Assembly (NCBI GenBank): GCA_902728285.1
Contig: CACVBU010000038.1
Location: 310,001-374,000, forward strand
Length of the DNA: 64,000 nt
From: Clytia hemisphaerica
Taxonomy: Eukaryota; Cnidaria; Hydrozoa; Leptothecata; Clytiidae
Direction of reading: 5' to 3'
Shown: positions 10,735 to 20,245 of the stretch, piece by piece
Layout: each line of letters starts with the position of its first letter
Numbering within the stretch: the stretch's first letter is position 1
The notes under the pieces: model-generated
What the model saw: the letters and a program-made list of their open reading frames with translations, nothing else
The model's database searches: none
Told to the model about the DNA's origin: nothing
Translations under genes and position numbers: made by a program

Positions 10735-10890
10735 ACAGTGATCAAGATTTTGGCGTGATGCGTGATGGGGCAAAAATTTGAGGCGTGATGCGTGATTTTG
10801 GCTATTTTTCGCTATTTTTTGCGTGATGACAAGTTTTAGCGATTTTCGTGATGCGTGATGAAGAAATTTTTTTTGCGTGATGGCGTGATT
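10735..10890. repeat. GCGTGATG short repeat cluster
   Basis: The octamer GCGTGATG and close variants (cgtgatgcgtgatg) occur about nine times in 155 bp, irregularly spaced with T-runs. It lies just upstream of the alpha-kinase start. Confidence 0.6.
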
Positions 10891-11249
10891 AGGGGTGCCG
10901 CTGGGGGGGGGCTCATAAAAACTGGACTGAAGAGGCAGTTATGGGGTGAAATTTTGCACAGTGACAGTGATGAGGAATAGGATTTCACAATTGATTTTTC
11001 CATAATGGGGCTATTTTAAGATGTTGTCTGAACAGGTGGGACCGATGAGTCATTTCGGCCAAAATCAGTCAATTTTTGGTGGAAAATAGTTTTGAGTTTT
11101 GAAATTGAATATATAATGTTTATGTGGTTTTGTTCTTTACATGAAAAAGTTTCTTTGTGCAAAATTTTCTAAGAAAAAGTCTTGCTAATCTGGAAACATT
11201 CATAGAGACAATTAATATAAAACATTCATAGAGACAAAAAATATTGGAA

Positions 11250-12010
11250 TATTGTCCACGCGCACCCTTATTCACTTAGAGGTGAACAACTTGAACATGT
11301 TTTCGTTGAAAAAGACCTCGGTGTTTTGATAGACTCTGACTTATCCTTTGAAGAACACATATCAAAACAAGTGAAAAAAGCTAATTCCATTCTAGGAGTC
11401 ATCAGAAGAGGTTTCGAAGACCTTAGCCTTAAAACTTTCTTCACTCTGTACACAACCTTTGTCTGGCCTCATCTCGAGTATGCCCAATCTGTATGGTCAC
11501 CAAAACTACGTAAGGACATCAACTTAATTGAGGGCGCTCAACGACGTGCCACTAGGATGGTCAGAAGGTTAAGTAATCTACCATACGAGCAGCGCCTACG
11601 AAAACTTGACTTGCCTTCTCTCGAATTCAGAAGACACTTCGGAGACATGGTTCAGATCTACAAACACTTGCACTTCTACGATAAGGACACCACAGTTGGA
11701 AAGTTTATTCGCAGGGTGCGTCCATCTCGAACTCACGATTACGAACTGATACCAAACTTTGCAGACGATGGATTTAGAGGTGTCCAGACCAAGTCGTTTT
11801 ACTATCGATGTGTGACAGCATGGAACCAGCTACCAAAAGAGACTGTTAACGCTACTAGCATCAAAGCGTTCAAAGAAGAACTAACCAAGGCATGGATTGA
11901 ACATCCATTGCGCTACGAATCAAGATCTTTGTAATTGTAGACGATAGATCGGTTTAGAGGCCCTCGTGTGCCTGGACTGTAAATCTTCATAAAAAAAATA
12001 AAAAAAAATT
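11250..12010 (+). pseudogene. CR1/L2-like LINE, 3' end only
   Basis: Open from about 11257 to TAA at 11932-11934, entering in mid-protein: FVEKDLGVLIDSDLSFEEH, ISKQVKKANSILGVIRRGF, FVWPHLEYAQSVWSPKLRKD, EGAQRRATRMVRRL and WNQLPKETVNATS. This is the post-polymerase C-terminus of CR1/L2/Jockey-type reverse transcriptases. The catalytic blocks are missing, so it is a 5'-truncated insertion of about 750 bp ending in an A-rich tract near 11988-12010. The surviving 220 codons have no stop, so the copy is young. Confidence 0.88.
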
Positions 12011-12370
12011 CAATCAAAATCAGCCTGGTCCAGGGTTAAAAGTAGGGTAAAAATCTTCATCTTTCTTTCATTGTAACCCCTCCTTTATTTTGAATAAGGG
12101 GAGTGGCAAGCAGTTCTAATACAAGACACTATGTCAGTTAGTGCTGGCCAGTTAGTACTGTGGTGGTGTGCCATGTAAATTCAAAGAAATCACTTAGTTC
12201 TCAGTTGTATTGTAGTAACTGCAAAAAAGGGTGGTCCCTTGCTAAAAAATATGTGAAAAATGAAATTTTGTGAGAAAGTTTTCATAAAAACATTGTGTTT
12301 AACAAGAAAAATTTCTAGAAAATTAAATTTCTTTACCAAATTTTGAAAAGTTTTTTGGAATCTTAAATTG

Positions 12371-12645
12371 CTACTGTTAGGTGCCAAATAAACGGTCCCC
12401 ATCGCTTGCTAATTTTTTGAAAATCTTCCAACCCCCGGACCTTATTAGGACCCCCCGTTTATTAATTACTAACAATATTTTCAGTTGTCAAAGAGAAGGC
12501 CCCTCATTTTGCTATAAATATCCTGATTTTAGCCTATATTTACCTTATTTTTGGGTTTTCAGAAGTACAATTTCCAACCCCCCCCCCGGCAATTAGGTCT
12601 CCCCTGTTTATTCGAACCCCCCAATTATTTGGCACCTAAGAGTAG
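12371..12645. mobile_element. MITE with CTACTNTTAGGTGCCAAATAA ends
   Basis: Inverted ends CTACTGTTAGGTGCCAAATAA and TTATTTGGCACCTAAGAGTAG, 275 bp in all, with C-rich runs inside. A partial relative lies at 30193-30375, and a sister family with GGGTACCTAATAG ends at 21503-21778. Confidence 0.85.
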
Positions 12646-13230
12646 AGAGTAGGGAAGAAATTTTTGCAAAATTTAATTTTGCGGTTACTGCTCAAAATTT
12701 AAAATTTTGTGTGGATTTAATTTTACGGTTGAGAGAATTTTTTGTTCACAATATATATATTTTGCCCTAAAAATACCAATTTTGGGGGAATTCTTTTAAT
12801 TCCTGAAAATATTTGTGTTTCAGAAAATTTAAATTCACGGATTTGCCGAACAACTGCAAAATTAAATTCCACGAAAATTTGTTCCGTTAAGGCAGCTTAA
12901 GGTAAGAACATGTTGTTAAGAACAATGATAGGATTAAAACTCAAAAATTTAGGAACATCCGAAGGCTTCAAAAAACTTTGGATGTTCTTAACTACTGAGG
13001 GGTTCCCTCAGTAGGGTTGCCGCTAAAAAGAAAATTCTGGCCCTCGTGTGGTGCCCCTTCTCAATTTTTCAGACCATGACAAAACTACCCTGAGGATTTT
13101 CTGGTCCCGATTATTGAATATTGATTTTTGGGAAAATGGTTTTAGTTTTTCAAGTCCCCTCTTTTGTGCTTTATTGTAGGGAGCCAACTTGCAATTTTTG
13201 GAAAAATATCACCCCTATCACTTCATAGAG
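12646..13230. other. No gene; AT-rich with a repeat fragment
   Basis: At 12900-12990 it holds a fragment of the AAGAACA MITE family (two inverted AAGAACAT/ATGTTCTT stretches). The rest is AT-rich with no coding signal. Confidence 0.5.
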
Positions 13231-13234
13231 TGTA

Positions 13235-13430
13235 ATTATTTGCGTGCCTTGCGTGCCCTCTTGGGTTACATGGGTCTCGTGACCTCTTGGGTTACATGGG
13301 TCTCGTGACCTCGTGAGTTACGTGGGTCTCGTGCCCTCGTGGGTCTCGTGCCTTGGTGGGTCCAGAAAAAAATTACGTGGGAAATTTACGTTGGGTATCT
13401 CGTGGGTCCAAACAAATTATGCGAGTCCTT
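13235..13430 (+). repeat. GTGGGTC minisatellite array, left outer arm
   Basis: Starts GAGTGTAATTATTTGCGTGCC and continues with units built from GGGTTACGTGGGTCTCGTGCC and GGGTATCTCGTGGGTCC. The reverse complement of 19065-19590 has the same start and the same unit order, so the two arrays form one inverted pair. Confidence 0.75.
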
Positions 13431-13894
13431 AAAATTCGACATTAAATTTTGACGAAATTTACTTGTTTTAAGCTTACAAAAACCTACAAAACATAACCGA
13501 TAGCGCTCTAAATTTTTTTTTATTACCTTGATCCAGAGGCTTTTTCTTTCGACAATTTAGTTTAGTAGGATTATACTGCAGATTGTTTTCCTAGGTGGGT
13601 GGAGGAGGCCTTACAGTACTCCACGTAAACACAAAGTTAGCTAGGATTAGATCTCGCGATTTTGGGGCTTCCTAATAATTCGTTGGGATTTTATTTCGCG
13701 AATCACAATATTTTGAATATTTTGAAAAGTCAAGACAATGAATTGGGAAATTGCAAATTTTAAAGTGGGATGAGTAGTGGAAAAACGATTAAAACTCAAA
13801 ATAGAAATAATTATATTATCTTTATCAGAATTTTTTTGTGGGGGAAATTCAATCCCTACAAAATTCGAAGAAAGATTGACAAGCGTAGGGTGTT

Positions 13895-14015
13895 TATTGA
13901 GTGTGATAAATTGCGTGGGTTGCGTGCCTTCGTGGGTCGGAAAAAAATTCGTGGGTCCATGAAAAAAATTAGTGGGTTCACAAAAAAAATTCGTGGGTTC
14001 AGAAAAAAATTCAAC
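13895..14015 (+). repeat. GTGGGTC minisatellite array, left inner arm
   Basis: Starts GAGTGTGATAAATTGCGTGGG, then units of about 23 bp of the form GTGGGTTCA-AAAAAAATTC. It pairs with the inverted array at 15905-16195, which ends in the reverse complement of the same start sequence. Confidence 0.8.
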
Positions 14016-15904
14016 GAAATGAGAAACTCCGTAACAATGTGACATGACATAATTTGTGGTTATAAATAAAAAGACATAAAATCCAACGGGGTTATCCAAA
14101 ACGGATTTTTTTTCATCGGGGATACGAAATTCTATTGTTCTTTGTTCGAAATATTGGTGGTGGTGAGACATTTAAGTCGATCAAAGTTTAGTGGGGGGTG
14201 GGCCTTTTTTCAGTTGGGATAAATTTCTATGCTTTTTTCCACCGGGGACGATTTTTTGGGCCTGAATTTCCAGTGGGTAGGGGGTCTTACCGGGTCTGTG
14301 AAACAGGGGTGTCATGATATTCACCAATCCGGAATAAAATGAGATATCCGGTTAATTTTGTGATTTGTCTTCAGTTTTGGGATTGGATTGGACTTTTAAT
14401 CTAATCTAATAGAGTAATTAATTTCTTCTTTTGCATTCTTCGTTATCAACATATAACCCCCCAATAAATACACATATTTATTTCTGGCGCAAATTGGTAT
14501 TTGGCGGCTGATCATGTGAGGTGACATCGTTACGTACAAAGTTGTGTAGGAGCGGGCGTCTGGGCATAGGCACGAAGTAAAGCTGCTTTTGGAAAGTGTG
14601 CAACTCACTCCTACCCAGGATGAAAACCTTGTGTTCTCTTGTTGTTTTAGTCTGCCAAACAGAGGTGCTTTATGATGTTTTCACAAGGAAAAACCTTAAG
14701 ATTGCAGCCCAGTCCGCTACCTACATTCCTACCCTCGATAATACAATTACTTGAGATAACAATAATATTATAATACAACGTTTAACCTCAATCGTATAAG
14801 CATTTCGATAAACTTCTGCGAGAAAACTTGGGTTTAGCTTACTTTTTCTTTCGTATGTAACGGAAGCTGTTCATAAAATTAACTTGTAAAATGACAACGG
14901 AAGAAGAATCCTTTTGAATACGACGGGTTGAGACCATCTTTGAAGTGCAATAGTCCTGGAGTGTTTTTAAGCGTGCAATATATCGTAGGATAAATCCTTC
15001 CTGAAAGTGTTACAGCGTGTGATCAACAAGGAAAATGAAATAAAACGGGTTCATTCTAAAGGTGTCAAAAAACTTGACGCAGCACATCAATGGAAAGAAC
15101 AGGCGATAGATTTGATATGGGTAGCCTGATTTCTTGGTTGTGGCGATTCTCCGAATGTCCTCTGAAGGTTTAGTTGACTTCAGCGTGAACTTCCACCATC
15201 ATGGAAACAGATGAGACACGAAAGGAAAATATAAGATTATTAGAAAATGCTTAAGTATACACGATAGCCAGATGAGCCGAGATGGTACCATCTTGGAACA
15301 GCGTGGCATTTATGCCACTGAGACTTTGCTCATGCGCACTGCACTGCCAGAATCCTAAAAGAAACTTTGTTTCCCGTATCTTCGAATCGGGAAACCCCGC
15401 ATTCATTGTATGGTTCAACAATTTCATTGTATTTTGAAAGCAATTCTAACAGTTATGCATTACACGAGTAATATTATCTATTCCCTTAATCCCAAAACTG
15501 GTGACAAACACAAAGTTAGCGGTATCTTGTGTTATTCTTAAAATGCATTATTTCTATCCTTCAACAAATCAAAGCCTTCTGCTGTTTTTCAGTAAGTGTT
15601 TTCTTTTGTTTTTGTGGCTAAAACAGGCTAAAATGACAAATCATAACATATTGTGTTAACGGGGAATGGCTAATAAAATCCTGACCTGACAACCCCCTTT
15701 TAATCTAATCCTATTTTTATAAAAAGATTAATATTTTGACACCTTATGGCTCGTGTATGTCATTTCCGTAAAATTTCTTCTTTTGTTAATTTTTAACTAA
15801 AGTAAATTCCTTCAACCTCGTGTTTATCTAAAAATATTTCCTTTACTTCGATAGTTTCTTTATATATACAGTTTAAAATACAAAGTGCACAAAATTTTTA
15901 TTTA
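14016..15904. other. Interior between the inner minisatellite arms; no supported gene
   Basis: About 1.9 kb. At 14200-14320 there is a copy of a dispersed repeat ending CCGGGTCTGTGAAACAGGGG, seen also near 25790, 29030, 29970 and 52300. A possible plus-strand exon at 14651-14754 is too weak to call. No transposase frame is seen. Confidence 0.5.
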
Positions 15905-16195
15905 CCAAAACCCACGAATTTTTTTCAAGAGCCACGAATTTTCTTTCTGGACCCACGAATTTTATTTGTGAACCCACGAATTTTTTTCATGGACCCACGA
16001 ATTTTTTTTGTGAACCCACGAATTTTTTTTGTGGACCCACGAATTTTTTTTGTGGACCCACGAATTTTTTTTTCAGGACCCACGAATTTTTTTTCAGAAC
16101 CCACGAATTTTTTTCATGGACCCACGAATTTTTTTCATGGACCCACGAATTTTTTTCCGACCCACGAAGGCACGCAACCCACGCAATTTATCACA
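15905..16195 (-). repeat. GTGGGTC minisatellite array, right inner arm
   Basis: About a dozen units of ACCCACGAATTTTTTTTGTGG type, 20-25 bp each, ending GGCACGCAACCCACGCAATT TATCACACTC. It is the inverted partner of 13895-14015, longer by several units. Confidence 0.85.
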
Positions 16196-16731
16196 CTCGT
16201 GTTTATTAAGCAGCCAGAGAATTTTCTTCGGCCTCACTACGGTTTTTCTTTTTTACAAAATGAGTACAAAAACTAATACAGACTCAACTGAAGATAAAAA
16301 CGTTGCATGGTAAATAACACAGGAAAAAAAAAGTAAATCCCTAGGTAGTAAATTTCTATTTTTACTACCTAGTAATTGTTGCACAAGGAAAATATTTCAG
16401 AAAACCCTTGTATGATTTAGGTAGAAAGGTGGAAATTTATCAATTTTACCATCGAATTTTCCTAGCTAGATTTTCCTACTGGAAAATTTAATGTCAGTTT
16501 TAAATTTTTAAATTTAAATTTTAAATTTTTTTTTTTAAATTTAAATTTTTAAATTTAAAATTTTTTAAATTAAATTTAAATTTACAGTAATATATTTCTC
16601 AGGTCTATCGACCTCTATGAAATAATCATGCTTAACATTTTACAATTTTACAGTTGTAGGCGCACGGTGGGCCTCTTAACCAGTCGTCTTTACAATATTT
16701 CATTTTCAGTAACGGGTTTGTTACAGATCTT
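16196..16731. other. No supported gene; AT-only low-complexity tract
   Basis: 16495-16585 is almost pure A and T made of TTTAAATTT motifs. At 16343 an inverted AGGTAGTAAATTT/ACTACCT pair marks the possible outer edge of the ORF1-bearing element whose other side near 18490-18640 has the same TAGGTAGTAATTGTCCAC words. The last stretch, before the TTAA element, includes the displaced end of the ORF1-like frame. Confidence 0.5.
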
Positions 16732-17453
16732 CTTAAGGGCTCTGACCATAGTCAGAAAATTGATTTTAGTATCTGAAACATAAAAGTTATGTTTTAGATT
16801 CTTTAACACTTTTAACAAAGAATTGCCTTTATAAATTGCTTTTTAATCAAATCCCTTAAGAGTAATTAAAAACTTGATTGCAAAAATGACGTTATGAACT
16901 TTAAAAAGACGTTAATAATATGTTGCATCACCTTCTTTTATAAAAAGTGCTAAGTTTTAATGGGTAATTAACCTTTTTGTTTTGAACTTTTTTCAAACTG
17001 TCCGCAAAGAATTGAACTATTTTAAATTTTGCGGAAAATTTTTCTAAAAAGATGTGTCAAAAGTTATGACTGTTTTTTTAAGCAAAATCCAGATGAAAAA
17101 TTGATGAAAAAACCACTATTTTGAAGATTTCGAGACAAAGAAGCATTTACAAAAATTTTCCGCAAAAATTTTTATTGTTCGGTAAAAGATACACCATTTA
17201 CTGCGAAAAATTTTTCAAAATGTTTTTTCTTCGCCGAAACTAAGCTCTTCAAAGTTGAAATACTCTTCCTCGCAAAAGTCTTCATTTTCTTCTTCATCAA
17301 ACTTTTTCAATGCAATTTTTGAATTTTCAGATTCAGGAATAGTTTGTATAATAGAAAATGTATAACATGCTATAGTTTTGTTGGTTACATCAGTCAGAAA
17401 ACACATTTTAAACACGGCAATTATGAAAAATTCACTATGGTCAGAGCCCTTAA
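16732..17453. mobile_element. TTAA-flanked element (family R1, copy 1) inserted in the ORF1-like gene
   Basis: Ends TTAAGGGCTCTGACCATAGT and ACTATGGTCAGAGCCCTTAA, perfect over about 20 bp including TTAA. 722 bp. Read inward from the right end on the minus strand it keeps an acidic coding piece (DEEENEDFCEEEYFNFEEL). Other copies: about 24020-24895, 25823-26532, and a 2.6-kb relative at 49333-51945. TTAA duplication is known for piggyBac and Kolobok; which applies is open. Confidence 0.8.
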
Positions 17454-18447
17454 AGTAGAGTTTTGTCCGAGGACTTCCTCTAACCTTATATATCCAGCTG
17501 CCATCCTTTTGTAATTCTGTTTTCTCCTTTGCCTTCCTATGCCACTCTTTGATGGTTTCGCGTTCTTTCTTCGAAAAATCGTCGGATACTCTAAATTCAT
17601 CTTTCTCTAATTTGTGGACTGATGCCAGAATATGACGTTTCTCTTCTTCGTTCTTTAGCACGACTTTCAAGGGTCGCCATCTTTTTGTTTTGAACATTTC
17701 GTCCTTCCGAGCTCCTATTCTTTCTGCGCTGACGATGTTTACCTTTAATCCCATTTGGTTTTGTACAACTTCTTCAACATAATCCTTATCACCTACACGT
17801 TGTTCTTCTAGGTCTTCATGTTTGTTCTCTCCGAGGTTGTGAACAATGATATTGTACTTTGTTAAGTTTAACCATCGTTCTTCTTCTTTCTCTTCTTTGA
17901 TGAAATTCTTGATCGTTACCTCTTGTTTCTTTAGCTCATCTTTAGTAATGCTAGCGTATGTCTGTTGTTGCTTTGATTCTATATCGTGGTCTTTTTTCTT
18001 TAGCTCATCTTTAGCGATGCTAGCGTATGTCTGCTGTTGTTTGGATCCTTTAACGACATCATCTTTGTTTACAAGATCGTCGATCTTCTTCTCCAGTCTA
18101 TCCAGTCTAGCGAAAACACATTGCTCATCTTGATCTTTCTCTTTACCTCCAGTATTTGTTGCCTTGTTATTGGTCGTTCTTTGTTTACTTGTTTTGAACT
18201 TCTCTAATAATATTGGCGTGACCGTGATGCATTTCGCACATTCGAATCTCCTTGCTTTGTACTGAAGGCAAATCTGTACTTGGTAGGCTGGAAGCTCCGA
18301 ACAGGCATAATGAACAAATCTTTGACACTTCCTACACTGCAAGACATCGTTATCCCGTATTATTTCATTTATAAAGCATTCATTTGGGGTGCAGGATCCA
18401 TATTTTGATGAAATTTCCGTGTTAAGATTTTCAGAAGTTTTCGCCAT
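17215..18447 (-). CDS. LINE ORF1-like protein with PHD-type zinc finger, tail replaced by a TTAA element
   Basis: 410 codons from ATG at 18447. Residues about 19-75 hold a PHD-like finger (LQCRKCQRFVHYAC, FECAKC). Residues about 110-190 are a charged, likely coiled-coil part with a tandem duplication of SKQQQTYASI-KDELKK. Residues about 195-325 resemble the RNA-binding C-terminal part of L1/CR1-type ORF1 proteins (YNIIVHNLGEN, VNIVSAERIGAR, RPLKVVLKNEEEKRHIL, RTKLYF). After KLYF the frame enters the R1 element, which adds about 90 foreign residues. Beyond the element the original end reads KICNKPVTENEIL and a stop near 16700. Such proteins bind retroelement RNA. No matching ORF2 lies in the window. 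Confidence 0.75.
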   Translation of the reverse strand: MAKTSENLNTEISSKYGSCTPNECFINEIIRDNDVLQCRKCQRFVHYACSELPAYQVQICLQYKARRFECAKCITVTPILLEKFKTSKQRTTNNKATNTGGKEKDQDEQCVFARLDRLEKKIDDLVNKDDVVKGSKQQQTYASIAKDELKKKDHDIESKQQQTYASITKDELKKQEVTIKNFIKEEKEEERWLNLTKYNIIVHNLGENKHEDLEEQRVGDKDYVEEVVQNQMGLKVNIVSAERIGARKDEMFKTKRWRPLKVVLKNEEEKRHILASVHKLEKDEFRVSDDFSKKERETIKEWHRKAKEKTELQKDGSWIYKVRGSPRTKLYFKGSDHSEFFIIAVFKMCFLTDVTNKTIACYTFSIIQTIPESENSKIALKKFDEEENEDFCEEEYFNFEELSFGEEKTF

Positions 18448-19064
18448 TTTGTTGCATTGTCAAGAGCGTTAGAGTTTTAGCTAGTATAAAACTACCAGCT
18501 AGTAATGTCCACATTTTCTAGGTAGATTTTCCAACCTGGTAAAATGAAGATCTTTTTTGTCATTTTAATAGAGATAAAAATTCTAGGTAGTAATTGTCCA
18601 CGTTATCTAGCTGGTAAATTTGTCGAATTCATCATAGATTGCTACACATTTGAAACTATGTGAAGAACCACAAGCGATTATCTAACCAAAAGTATTTAGA
18701 TTGTACGGTGTTAAATTTATTACATAGGTGTAGTCGGTCGGTGTGTAAATAAATGCTAAAGGTGAGGTGACCCGAAAGGGCGGCCTAATTCGTCCGAAGC
18801 GATTTCTATTCCCCTTGGAGCCAATTATAGGCTAAGTCACCCTCAGTTATTCGAATTTTTCTTATTGGCGGAAGCAGCCACTGGGGAGCTTTTTTCAAAT
18901 AGCTGTTCTGGAGGCCTATGTGGGCTGGAAGTTACTGACCTGTTCCGAGAAATTTTGAAAAATTACTCTCCTGGAAAAATGCAGCTATTTTTGGAAAATT
19001 TTTCAAATTTTTTGCTATTTGCCCCTTGGCTGGAAATTCTGAGCTGTTCCTGTTTGCCAGCTAG
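18448..19064. other. No supported gene; flank of the ORF1-bearing element
   Basis: 18480-18640 carries TAGGTAGTAATTGTCCAC and CTAGCTGGTAAA words that echo 16343-16490. The rest (18650-19064) is unique-looking sequence without open frames of note. Confidence 0.45.
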
Positions 19065-19590
19065 AAGCTGTTTTTTGGACCCACGAGATACCCATGTAAT
19101 CTTTTTTGGACCCACGAGATATCCACGTAATTTTTTTTGGACCCACGAGATACCTACAAAATCTTTTTTTGACCCCCGAGATACCCACGTAATTTTTTTT
19201 TGACCCACGAGATACCCACATAATTTTTTTTAGACCCACAAGATACCCACGTAATTTTTTTTTGCACCCACGAGACACCTACGTAATTTCTTTTGCACCC
19301 ACGTAATATTTTTCCGGACCCACGAAATACCCACGCGGAAATTTTTTTCGGACCCACGTAATTTTTCTTTGGACCCACGTAATTCTTTTTTGGACCCACG
19401 TCATTTTTTTTTAGACCCACGTAATTTTCTTTTGGACCCACGAGATACCCACGTGGACCCACAAGATAGCCACAAAGGCACGAGACCCACGTAGGCACGT
19501 GACCCACGTAACCCACGAAGGCACGAGCCACGTAACTCACACGACCCACGATGCACAAGGGCACGCAAATAATCACACTCCACTTTATAC
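19065..19590 (-). repeat. GACCCACG minisatellite array, right outer arm
   Basis: About twenty units such as GACCCACGAGATACCCACGT followed by AATTTTTTTT, changing near the right end to shorter GGCACGAGACCCACGTA units and closing with GGCACGCAAATAATCACACTC. Reverse-complemented it matches 13235-13430 in start sequence and unit order. Long open frames in it are artefacts of the repeat. Confidence 0.85.
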
Positions 19591-20245
19591 CCCCATTTCA
19601 TGACCTTTTTGCTACAAAGTGCCAAAATTGGTCAAAAAACTTCATTTTGCTAGGGATTTCAGGCAAAATCAGGTTAACAACGCTAATATGACCCGGGTCT
19701 ATTTTTGAACCTCAGCAAAACACCCCTTTTAGTCTTCTGGGGTCACGACACAGGTAGATTGGACAACCAGTCAGTAAAATATATCAATACAGCAAAGTTA
19801 AAAGCTACTAACCTTTTCAAATTGCGTGTCAGGCAAGTATGATGAAGAAGGAAAAGGGAAAGAAATTGAAGCTTCTTCGCATGTGTTCATGTGGAGTGGT
19901 TTTGATTGATGGTAAAAGTTTCAAGCGATGGCCAAAATATCAAATTGATTTTTCAATTTAGTTTAAATTTTTTTCATTTCAGCTTCGATTTTCGTTGCCC
20001 AGCTGGGTGGTTTTGACCGATGGGAAAAGTTCCAAGCAATGACCAAAAGATCGAATTGAATTCAATTACGATTTGAAACCAAGATCGATTTGGAATCAAG
20101 ATCGATTTGAAACCAAGATCGATTTGAATTTCGAAATGAGTTGAAAATTGATTAGAAGTAGAAAATGTATTTAAATTAACATAAAGAAAGCTTTTAAAAT
20201 CAAAGAAAAAAATGATTTGATTTGAAAATCGAAATCAAATTTATT
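19591..20245. other. No supported gene
   Basis: 19900-20140 has two diverged copies of a GGTTTTGA-CGATGG-AAAAGTT-CAAGC-ATG segment and several GATCGATTTGAAACCAA tandem words. No coding signal. Confidence 0.5.

Noticed and set aside
13647..14171. Minus-strand 174-codon open frame with EPTNFF repeats
   Set aside because: It is a read-through of the GTGGGTC minisatellite; the same happens at 15968-16313 and 18963-19625. Unit-length periodicity explains the openness.
14651..14754. Possible plus-strand exon after TTGTTGTTTTAG, reading CQTEVLYDVFTRKNLK
   Set aside because: Only an acceptor-like tract and 33 open codons; no partner exon, no motif, and it lies inside a likely transposon.
16260..16309. 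Possible first exon MSTKTNTDSTEDKNVA with donor GTAAAT
   Set aside because: Short, low-complexity, adjacent to a minisatellite; no downstream exon fits.
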